29,892 bases of DNA from Thermoplasmata archaeon (GTDB lineage Archaea > Thermoplasmatota > E2 > DHVEG-1), in assembly GCA_003651045.1 (NCBI GenBank), contig QMTJ01000001.1, forward strand, positions 1 through 29,892. The letters are read 5' to 3'. A program made the position numbers and the translations under genes. The stretch's first letter is position 1. Each line of letters starts with the position of its first letter. Below are positions 23,820 to 29,892 of this stretch, piece by piece. The notes beneath the pieces are model-generated. The model did no database searches and was not told the DNA's origin. It saw only the letters and a program-made list of their open reading frames with translations.

Positions 23820-25475
23820 ATGGTTATGAAATCTGATATTGAAATAGCTAGGTCTGCTAAGTTGATAGATATTTATGGTGTTGCTAAGAAGATTGGTATT
23901 AATAGTGATGAGTTGATTCCTTGTGGTAATTATAAGGCTAAGGTTTCTTTTAGGGTTTTAGATAGAGTTAAGAATAACAGGGATGGGAAGCTTGTTCTTG
24001 TTACTACTATTAATCCTACTCCTAGTGGTGAGGGTAAGACTACTATGAGTATTGGTCTTACTCAGGCTCTTGTTAGGCTGGGTAAAAAGGCTATGCTTTG
24101 TATTCGTGAGCCGTCTCTTGGTCCTACGATGGGTGTGAAGGGTGGTGCTGCTGGTGGTGGTTATTCTCAGGTTTTACCAATGGAGGATATCAATTTGCAT
24201 TTTACTGGTGATATGCATGCTGTTACTAGTGCTCATAACTTGTTAGCTAGTTTATTGGATAATCATATTCATCATGGTGATGCGTATCATATTGATCCAC
24301 GTTATATTGTTTGGCCTCGTGTGTTGGATATTAGTGATCGTTCTTTGCGTAAGGTTGTTGTAGGTCTTGGTGGCCCTAATAATGGTGTTCCTCATGAGGT
24401 TGAGTTTGCTATTACCCCTGCTTCTGAGGTTATGGCTATTTTGTGTCTTGCTAAGGATTTAAAGGATTTAAAGGAGCGTCTTAGTAGGGTAATTGTGGCT
24501 TATACGTATGATAATAAACCTGTTACTGCTAGTGATTTGAAAGCTGTTGGTGCTATGGCTGTTCTTCTTAGGGATGCATTGAATCCTAATCTTGTTCAAA
24601 CAGTCGAAGGTGCACCTGCTTTTATTCATGGAGGACCTTTCGCAAACATAGCACATGGTACTAGTAGTCTTATTGCTACTAAGATTGCTTTGAAGTTAGC
24701 TGATTATGTAATAACAGAGGCAGGTTTTGGTTCTGAACTTGGTGCTGAAAAGTTTTTTGATATTGTCTGCCGTGTCGGTGGTTTAAAACCTGATGCTGTG
24801 GTTATGGTTGTGAGTATAAGAGCGTTGAAGAGGCATGGCAATGGGACAGGTGCTGATGCAGTAGAGAAAGGTCTTTCTAACCTTGAGAAACATCTTGAGA
24901 ACATATCCTATTTCGGTGTCCCAGTGATCGTTGCTTTGAATCGTTTCATTGATGACACTGATGAAGAAATAGATGTTGTTGAAAACTATTGTAAAGAGAG
25001 AGAGGTTCCATTTGCGGTTGCAGATGTCTGGAGTAAAGGTGGAGAGGGGGGTATTGAGCTCGCGGGTAAACTTGTGAGTCTTATACATAACAGTTCTTCT
25101 AAATTCAAGTATTTATATGATCTAAACCTGCCTGTTAAGGATAAAATTGAGATTATTGCTAAGAAAATGTATGGTGCAGATCGTGTTGTTTATACTGTTA
25201 CTGCTGAACAAGATATTAGACTCTGTGAAGAGTTAAAACTTGATAAACTTCCTATCTGTATAGCTAAAACTCAATATTCGCTCTCTGATGATTCAAAGCT
25301 TCTTGGTAGACCTACTGGTTTTAAGATTACTGTACGTGAGATTAAATTTTCAGCTGGTGCAGGTTTCCTTGTGCCGATGACTGGTAAGATTACTACTATG
25401 CCTGGTCTCCCTGCTAGACCAAGTTCTGAAAATATTGATATAGATAAGGATGGTAACATAACTGGTCTTTATTAA
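23820..25475 (+). CDS. fhs: Formate-tetrahydrofolate ligase
   Basis: The enzyme interconverts formate + ATP + THF and 10-formyl-THF + ADP + phosphate. The P-loop-like TINPTPSGEGKTTMSIGL is at about 64-81. Other family landmarks are LREPSLGPTMGVKGGA-type sequence (here CIREPSLGPTMGVKGGAAGG), INLHFTGDMHAVTSAHNL, TEAGFGSELGAEKF, GGLKPDAVVMV and the C-terminal FLVPMTGKITTMPGLPARPS. The length of about 552 residues is normal. I prefer ATG at 23820 (or 23826) to an upstream TTG at 23808, because the TATA box fits a leaderless start there. Beside ftcD, it can either feed the C1 pool or run backwards to make ATP and formate from the one-carbon unit of histidine. The first half uses AAG for Lys far more than other genes of the window. 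Confidence 0.96.
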   Translation: MVMKSDIEIARSAKLIDIYGVAKKIGINSDELIPCGNYKAKVSFRVLDRVKNNRDGKLVLVTTINPTPSGEGKTTMSIGLTQALVRLGKKAMLCIREPSLGPTMGVKGGAAGGGYSQVLPMEDINLHFTGDMHAVTSAHNLLASLLDNHIHHGDAYHIDPRYIVWPRVLDISDRSLRKVVVGLGGPNNGVPHEVEFAITPASEVMAILCLAKDLKDLKERLSRVIVAYTYDNKPVTASDLKAVGAMAVLLRDALNPNLVQTVEGAPAFIHGGPFANIAHGTSSLIATKIALKLADYVITEAGFGSELGAEKFFDIVCRVGGLKPDAVVMVVSIRALKRHGNGTGADAVEKGLSNLEKHLENISYFGVPVIVALNRFIDDTDEEIDVVENYCKEREVPFAVADVWSKGGEGGIELAGKLVSLIHNSSSKFKYLYDLNLPVKDKIEIIAKKMYGADRVVYTVTAEQDIRLCEELKLDKLPICIAKTQYSLSDDSKLLGRPTGFKITVREIKFSAGAGFLVPMTGKITTMPGLPARPSSENIDIDKDGNITGLY

Positions 25476-25549
25476 AATATTATAGTTGGTATATGCGGTA
25501 GGAAAAATTTAAGGATACATTGATATATCAAAAAATCTATCTCGTTTTT

Positions 25550-25556
25550 GGGAGGT
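25550..25556 (+). promoter_or_regulatory. Ribosome-binding site fixing the RPA start
   Basis: GGGAGGT lies 8 nt before the ATG at 25565. It shows that this ATG, not the upstream TTG at 25520, is the translation start of the RPA gene. Confidence 0.75.
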
Positions 25557-25564
25557 TATCCTTT

Positions 25565-26863
25565 ATGACAGATGATGACTTTGAGTCTCATGTAGATGAT
25601 ATTCTAAATGCTGTTAATGATGTCTCGGAGAAAAAAATTTCTAGAGCAGAAATCGAGAAACAACTCACTAGGTTTATAGAGTATGGTGTACCTCTTGGGC
25701 AGGCTAAGGAGACGCTTGTTAAAAAATATGGTGGTGCTGTTTTTAAGAGTCCCTCGTCTTTAGAACGGGTTTTAATATCTGATCTTAAACCTAATCAACG
25801 TAATGTGAAAATACTTGCTCATGTTGTTGCGGTGAATCCCAAAGAAGTAACTGTTAAAGGTGAAACACGTAAGATATATTATGGGATCCTTGAGGATGAA
25901 AGTGGTACTGTTCCTTTTACTGCATGGAACGATATTGATTTAAAAAAAGGTGATATAGTAGAGATAACAAATGCTTATACTAGGGAATGGCAGGGTTTAG
26001 TTCAGCTTAACCTTGGGGATCGCGTTAGAGTTGAAAAAACTGAGAAAGATAAGCTACCGAAGAGTGCTTTTGAACCTAAGCAGGTGAAAGTGAAGGATTT
26101 ACGTTCTGGCATGGGACGGGTTGATGTTACAGCTAGGGTTCTTGATGTTAATGAAAGAGATGTTGAAGTTAATGGTGAGACGAGGAAGGTTTTTTCAGGT
26201 GTTATCTCTGATGAAACAGGTAAGGCACAGTTTACATGTTGGCATGATTTCAAACTTAAAAAAGGAGAGGTTTATCGTATCACGGGTGGATATGTAAAAT
26301 CCTGGAAGGGTATCCCTCAGCTTACTTTTGATTCTAATGCTTCTGTTAAGAAACTTGATAAAAGTAAGATATTAAAAGGTGAACTTCAGCTGGTTAAAAT
26401 GCCTTTACATGAGTTGATAGAGAAACGTGGTGCACTTGATGTAGAGGTTGAAGGTACAGTTATTGATATTAGATCTGGTTCTGGTTTTGTTATGAGGTGC
26501 CCAGAGTGTAACCGTGTTTTGCAAAACAATAGATGTAGTATTCATGGTGAAGTGGAGGGTAAACCTGATTTAAGGGTTAAACTTGTTTTAGATGATGGAA
26601 CTGGTGCTGTTGATAGTGTATTAAACAAGGAGTTATCTGAGAAATTACTTGGTAAAACACTTGATGAATGTAAAAAAATGGGAGAGGATGAATTGATTAA
26701 TGAGATTAACAATAAGTTTTTTGCGCATAGGGTTACTCTCAGAGGTAACGCACTTAGTGACGAGTTTGGGACAACGGTTATAGCGAAAGAAGCTGATTTT
26801 GTTGAAGTAAATGTGAGAGAGGATGCTGAAAAATTATCTGAAGAGTTAGGGGGTTTGTTATGA
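25565..26863 (+). CDS. Replication protein A-like single-stranded DNA-binding protein
   Basis: The protein binds single-stranded DNA during replication and repair. After a helical N-terminus (1-65) there are two clearly related OB folds: about 70-160 with PFTAWNDIDLKKGDIVEIT, and 170-265 with QFTCWHDFKLKKGEVYRIT. A third OB fold carries a zinc finger (CPEC then C-x2-H: C312, C315, C324, H327). The OB-fold plus zinc-finger layout is that of euryarchaeal RPA. The strong ribosome-binding site sets the start, giving 432 residues. The stop overlaps the ATG of the RPA-associated protein gene in an ATGA, so the two are translationally coupled. Confidence 0.93.
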   Translation: MTDDDFESHVDDILNAVNDVSEKKISRAEIEKQLTRFIEYGVPLGQAKETLVKKYGGAVFKSPSSLERVLISDLKPNQRNVKILAHVVAVNPKEVTVKGETRKIYYGILEDESGTVPFTAWNDIDLKKGDIVEITNAYTREWQGLVQLNLGDRVRVEKTEKDKLPKSAFEPKQVKVKDLRSGMGRVDVTARVLDVNERDVEVNGETRKVFSGVISDETGKAQFTCWHDFKLKKGEVYRITGGYVKSWKGIPQLTFDSNASVKKLDKSKILKGELQLVKMPLHELIEKRGALDVEVEGTVIDIRSGSGFVMRCPECNRVLQNNRCSIHGEVEGKPDLRVKLVLDDGTGAVDSVLNKELSEKLLGKTLDECKKMGEDELINEINNKFFAHRVTLRGNALSDEFGTTVIAKEADFVEVNVREDAEKLSEELGGLL

Positions 26864-27861
26864 AACGTGAAACTGCTTGGAGGGTTTTTGCAGGTGAGTA
26901 TAATGATTCTACTGTTGAGATAAAAGGAGATGGTGAAAAAAAACCTTCGTATATTGTTACTCCACTAGGTGCTAAGGTTAACCGTGTTTTTATCATTGGT
27001 GTTCTCACTGATGTAGAGAATATCTCTGAAGGTGGTGATATGGTTAGAGCTCATGTTTCTGATCCTACTGGTGTTTTTACATTGTATTCTGGGCAGTATC
27101 AAAAGGATGTGACTGATATTCTTTCTAGTATTGAGGTTCCGGCTTTTGTTGCGGTTATTGGTAAGGTGCGTACGTATTCGCCAGAGGAAGGAGTATTGTA
27201 TGTTTCTATAAGACCTGAACGGGTTGCAGAGGTTAACGCGGATATCAGGGATAAATGGATTCTGGAGACGTGTAAAAGTACGAAAGAACGTATTGAAGCA
27301 ATTTTTGAAGCTATGAAAATGGATAAGCCAGATGTTTATGCACTTAAGAAACTAGGGTATAGCAAAGAGTTATCTGAGGGTGTAATAGCTGCATTAAAAA
27401 ACTATGGACGGAGTATTGATCTTAACAAGTATGTAACGCTTCTGCAGGAGTCGTTGGAGTATCTTGTACCAGGTGGAGAAACAAAAACATTACCTATTCC
27501 GAAAACTGATGAAAAACAAGAAAAAGTAGAGGAAAAACATGAAAAAGAACCGTTACTGGAATCTATAGAATCTGAAACAATAGAGGAAGAAACAAGAGAA
27601 GAACCTAGGCTGGAAGCTGCTGAGGAAGTAAAAAAAGAAGAAGAGGAGGATGAAGGAGACTCTATCGAGGTTGAAAACAGTGTTTTGGAAACTATAAAAG
27701 ATTTAGAAGGTAAAGATGAAACCGGTGCGCAGTGGGATACTATCGTGGAGGAATGCAAGAAAAAAGGTTTTGATAAGGATACCGTGGAGGAAGCAATTGC
27801 GTCACTTATGAATAAAGGGTTTATTTATGAGCCTACTCTTGGGGTTATCAAGACAACTTAA
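26860..27861 (+). CDS. RPA-associated protein with OB fold, acidic linker and C-terminal winged helix
   Basis: The N-terminal 1-135 is an OB-fold-like domain (VNRVFIIGVLTDVENI, RAHVSDPTGVFTLYSG, PAFVAVIGKVR), typical of the RPA-associated family found next to rpa in Euryarchaeota. A helical middle (135-205) is followed by a Glu/Lys-rich disordered linker (about 210-272). A winged-helix-like end follows (273-333, with VLETIKDLEGKDETGAQWDT and EEAIASLMNKGFIYEP), like the C-terminal domain of eukaryotic RPA32. The ATGA overlap with rpa indicates stoichiometric synthesis. It probably forms a complex with RPA on single-stranded DNA. Confidence 0.9.
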   Translation: MKRETAWRVFAGEYNDSTVEIKGDGEKKPSYIVTPLGAKVNRVFIIGVLTDVENISEGGDMVRAHVSDPTGVFTLYSGQYQKDVTDILSSIEVPAFVAVIGKVRTYSPEEGVLYVSIRPERVAEVNADIRDKWILETCKSTKERIEAIFEAMKMDKPDVYALKKLGYSKELSEGVIAALKNYGRSIDLNKYVTLLQESLEYLVPGGETKTLPIPKTDEKQEKVEEKHEKEPLLESIESETIEEETREEPRLEAAEEVKKEEEEDEGDSIEVENSVLETIKDLEGKDETGAQWDTIVEECKKKGFDKDTVEEAIASLMNKGFIYEPTLGVIKTT

Positions 27862-27869
27862 AAAAAAAT

Positions 27870-27892
27870 TTTTATATCTTCCAGTTTTTTTA
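27870..27892. terminator. T-rich convergent terminator region
   Basis: T5 and T7 runs fill the 31 bp gap between the stops of the RPA-associated gene (plus) and the NosD-like gene (minus). They suit U-tract termination of the plus-strand operon. Confidence 0.35.
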
Positions 27893-28894
27893 TTATTTTA
27901 GTTTTTTTCTGTTTTTATAGTACCATATTACTCCTATTAATAATATGAAGAGTATCGCTGCTATCATGCTTACTAATAACATGAAATATAGGGTGTCTAG
28001 GTTTACTTCGAATTTTATTTCTTTATATGATGATATTAACGGATAGTTGTCCTGGTTACCCGTTCCTGGTATAGTATATGGTGTATCGCCGATGCCGTTT
28101 CTGTTTTCATCAGTGCCGTTGTAGTCGCTCCAGTAGTTACACACGTATAGTTTTGTACTGTACCATGTGTTTTTTCCATAGTCGTTTGCATTGTAATATG
28201 TGTTGTTGATGAAGTTGTTGTAATAGAGGATGTTGTTGTTGGATGTGCTATCTATTAGGATGCCGTTTCTGTTGTTTAAAATGTTGTTTTTTATGATGAT
28301 ATTGTTTGAACTGTTTCTTAGTATAATTGATATCCATGTGTTGTTTATGATGTTGTTGTTTTTTATTGTGTTATGGTTGCTATTGTTTAGTTTTATTGCG
28401 TATCCTTCATTGTTTATGATATTGCAGTTGGTTATTAGGTTGTTGTTTGATTGTATTTCTATTCCTATTCCGTAGTAGTAGAAATCTGCTGGAGGAGTAT
28501 TGGTGAAGTTTTTCTTAAAAGATGGTATTGTTCCGTTTTTTATTGTGAGGTCTTTGATGGTTACATCGTCTGCTGAGATACCAAGTACGCATGTTGAATA
28601 GGGGTTTAACCTAATGCCTTCTATGGTTGTGTTTTCTTTGTTTTTTCCTATTAGTTTGATTGATTTGTTGATCCATATTCCGCCGGGGTAGGTGCCGTTG
28701 TAGATGTAGATTGTATCACCGTTAGATGCGTTTTTTATAGCTTCTTCTATAGAAGTGTATTCTTGGTTTCCATTGTCATCTACGTATAAAATTTTAGTAT
28801 GCGGCTGTTCACTTCTCACGTTTAGAATAGGTATAATGTTGATAGTTAGTAGTAGAACGCATATTATTGTTATTGTTTTTATAGGTGTTTTCAT
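27893..28894 (-). CDS. NosD-like right-handed beta-helix surface protein with C-terminal membrane anchor
   Basis: A signal peptide (about 1-28) precedes LYVDDNGNQEYTSIEEAIKN, a common start of archaeal secreted beta-helix proteins. Asn-rich parallel beta-helix repeats follow (about 60-235, units such as NNNLITNCNIINNEGYAI and SNNIIIKNNILNN). The module NYWSDYNGTDENRNGIGDTP is typical of NosD/CASH-domain proteins. A hydrophobic helix (about 303-326) with a Lys/Arg-rich end anchors the protein to the membrane, with the bulk outside. Many N-x-S/T sites suggest glycosylation. There are no nos genes nearby, so a copper-insertion role is not supported; carbohydrate or surface binding is the general inference. 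Confidence 0.88.
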   Translation of the reverse strand: MKTPIKTITIICVLLLTINIIPILNVRSEQPHTKILYVDDNGNQEYTSIEEAIKNASNGDTIYIYNGTYPGGIWINKSIKLIGKNKENTTIEGIRLNPYSTCVLGISADDVTIKDLTIKNGTIPSFKKNFTNTPPADFYYYGIGIEIQSNNNLITNCNIINNEGYAIKLNNSNHNTIKNNNIINNTWISIILRNSSNNIIIKNNILNNRNGILIDSTSNNNILYYNNFINNTYYNANDYGKNTWYSTKLYVCNYWSDYNGTDENRNGIGDTPYTIPGTGNQDNYPLISSYKEIKFEVNLDTLYFMLLVSMIAAILFILLIGVIWYYKNRKKLK

Positions 28895-28992
28895 AATGGT
28901 TCAACAAGGTTCTTAATGATTAATTATAGCTTTATATTTTTGCTATATTTCCATTTTGTCTTTTTTTCAACATAGCGTTTTTAACAGGATAA

Positions 28993-29002
28993 TTTTAAAT
29001 AT
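28993..29002 (+). promoter_or_regulatory. TATA box of the 102-residue ORF
   Basis: TTTTAAATAT lies 32-41 nt before the ATG at 29034, a very good archaeal TATA sequence. It implies a leader of about 10 nt. Confidence 0.5.
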
Positions 29003-29033
29003 TGTGAATGATAGACATTAGCATATTAATTTA

Positions 29034-29342
29034 ATGGTACAGGTGGATGAGTATATGAAGAAATATGGAGAGAAGGAAAAGTACCCGCCGTTATATGATG
29101 TTTTTGAGTTAGGTGATAGGGTAAAAAGATGTTATAAGGATAAAAACGGTAAGAATAAAGAGTATAGGGGTATTGTGTTAGCAATTGATGATCACTGTAT
29201 GGAGATTTATTGGGATACGGAGAATGGTAAATATCGACCTAAGGATATGGATATCGCGTTTACTAATTGTAGTGTAAAGGAAGTTTTTGGTGGGAATAAA
29301 AAATATACACCTATTGAAAAGGAAAAATCCAGATATATTTAG
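29034..29342 (+). CDS. Small basic protein with possible SH3-like beta barrel, unknown function
   Basis: The 102-residue protein is charged and soluble. The middle (YDVFELGDRVKRCYKDKNG then EYRGIVLAIDDHCMEIYWD) has the GDRV...G.V..ID....I.W pattern of small SH3-like or KOW-type barrels that bind nucleic acid or ribosomal parts. This is a fold guess only. A good TATA box lies upstream, and an imperfect hairpin starts at its stop codon. A second Met (residue 8) is possible but nothing favours it. Confidence 0.6.
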   Translation: MVQVDEYMKKYGEKEKYPPLYDVFELGDRVKRCYKDKNGKNKEYRGIVLAIDDHCMEIYWDTENGKYRPKDMDIAFTNCSVKEVFGGNKKYTPIEKEKSRYI

Positions 29343-29376
29343 GGATATATTTTGAGATATATAATTATATATTCCC
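29342..29376 (+). terminator. Hairpin overlapping the stop codon
   Basis: GGGATATAT (29342-29350) can pair with ATATATTCCC (29367-29376) with a one-base bulge. It begins at the last base of the stop codon. There is no strong T-run after it. Confidence 0.35.
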
Positions 29377-29456
29377 ACTTGGTTCTGAAGTCTATACCAT
29401 AATTTTAATACCATCCTCCTCATTGATGTATTTATGTGTGAGGAGAAACAAAAAAA

Positions 29457-29654
29457 ATGGTAAATAAAGAATCACTACCTCTAATAATAGCATTATTAAT
29501 CCCCGTGATCTTAGTATTAATTATTGTTTTATATTATTATGGATATGATATAACACTTTTTTTAAGAAAAATCCCGGTTGTTTATTATATTATTATCTTA
29601 CCTATCGCTCTTGGTTTCACAGTTGCTATGGTTAAATGGATACACCCTGAGTAA
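29457..29654 (+). CDS. Small two-helix membrane protein
   Basis: The 65-residue protein has two hydrophobic helices (about 7-28 and 39-60) joined by YGYDITLFLRKIP; both ends should be on the same side. I do not recognise it. GAGGAG at 29440-29445 lies 11 nt before the ATG and is a good ribosome-binding site. A complementary CTCCTCA at 29416-29422 could pair with it. Confidence 0.55.
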   Translation: MVNKESLPLIIALLIPVILVLIIVLYYYGYDITLFLRKIPVVYYIIILPIALGFTVAMVKWIHPE

Positions 29655-29833
29655 AAACCATTTAATATATACAAAAAATGTACTAAAAAGATATATTTTT
29701 ATATATTACTATTTAGTATAACCAACAAAACCTTCAACTTTTATTTTAACAACCCTTCACAATAAAATATTTTTAGATAACACCTGTACAACAATTATTA
29801 TATATTTACAAATATAAAACTCTTTTGAAAACT
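29655..29833. other. AT-rich gap with TATA candidate
   Basis: The 179 bp gap is very AT-rich. TTATATATTT at 29798-29807 is about 31 nt before the ATG at 29834 and is its likely TATA box. Other TA-rich runs near 29690-29715 may be terminators of the preceding gene. No RNA gene fold was seen. Confidence 0.4.
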
Positions 29834-29892
29834 ATGCTGATCATTGGATTATTATCCACAAAACAAGAAGCAGAAGAAATAAAATACATAGC
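29834..29892 (+). CDS. Start of a gene running off the window
   Basis: An ATG follows a good TATA box at leaderless-type spacing, and the frame stays open to the end (MLIIGLLSTKQEAEEIKYI). The first six residues look like a buried beta strand, as in many Rossmann-type folds, but 19 codons are too few to identify it. Confidence 0.4.
   Translation, partial: MLIIGLLSTKQEAEEIKYI

Noticed and set aside
25520..25564. Longer N-terminus of RPA starting at TTG 25520
   Set aside because: The ribosome-binding site GGGAGGT is inside this stretch and serves the ATG at 25565.
28200..28460. Simple TTG/TTGTTG DNA repeats
   Set aside because: They are the reverse complement of Asn codons in the beta-helix repeats of the NosD-like protein, so they are coding repeats.
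27893..28894. A nitrous oxide reductase maturation gene (nosD)
   Set aside because: No nosZ, nosF or nosY is nearby, and the protein has a C-terminal anchor. The motif is shared by many archaeal surface proteins.

Overview
The window is an AT-rich stretch of an archaeal chromosome. Archaeal markers are a complete ABCE1/Rli1 ribosome-recycling ATPase, an archaeal/eukaryotic-type glycyl-tRNA synthetase, a replication protein A gene overlapping an RPA-associated protein gene, an eRF1-like protein with a zinc ribbon, and archaeal TATA boxes a short distance upstream of several starts. Tetrahydrofolate enzymes (formiminotransferase-cyclodeaminase, formate-THF ligase), secreted PKD and NosD-type beta-helix proteins and several amino-acid-degradation genes suggest a heterotrophic, amino-acid-fermenting euryarchaeon. 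A member of Thermoplasmatota is my best guess, by inference only. No rRNA, tRNA, CRISPR array, transposase or phage gene was seen.

Layout. (1) 0.1-2.0 kb: a thiolase-fold protein that seems to lack the nucleophilic Cys, followed by a zinc-ribbon/OB-fold DUF35 partner. (2) 2.1-5.7 kb: an amidohydrolase, a four-CBS-domain protein and glycyl-tRNA synthetase. (3) 5.7-7.1 kb, minus strand: a secreted PKD/carboxypeptidase-regulatory/BsuPI-like protein. (4) 7.3-11.4 kb, minus strand: a lysine-catabolic set transcribed in the order lysine-ketoglutarate reductase, saccharopine dehydrogenase, lysine 6-aminotransferase. (5) 11.6-16.3 kb: accessory genes, including a membrane protein, an eRF1-like protein with a GGWSQ loop, a membrane-hairpin Cas4-like nuclease split by a frame change, two small orphans, and a one-pass membrane protein with a duplicated ectodomain. 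(6) 16.4-18.9 kb: ABCE1 and a small membrane protein with a duplicated helical motif. (7) 18.9-25.5 kb: imidazolonepropionase and an APC permease with an EIIA-like tail on the minus strand, divergent from formiminotransferase-cyclodeaminase and formate-THF ligase on the plus strand. (8) 25.6-27.9 kb: RPA and its associated protein. (9) 27.9-29.9 kb: a NosD-like surface protein, two small ORFs and the start of a gene that runs off the window.

How the genes fit together. Region 4 turns lysine plus 2-oxoglutarate into aminoadipate semialdehyde plus glutamate by two chemically different routes encoded side by side. Region 7 encodes the end of histidine degradation: imidazolone propionate to formiminoglutamate to glutamate, with the one-carbon unit passed to THF, from which formate-THF ligase could recover ATP. 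The permease beside hutI is a candidate amino-acid importer. Both regions yield glutamate.

Most interesting points: the Cys-less thiolase/DUF35 pair (a candidate C-C lyase rather than a thiolase), the split membrane-anchored Cas4-like nuclease with no CRISPR context, the doubled lysine route, and the orphan membrane protein with a repeated ectodomain. No intergenic gap exceeds 300 bases. The longest is 14734-14977, which holds only AT-rich sequence and an A-tract/T-tract element.
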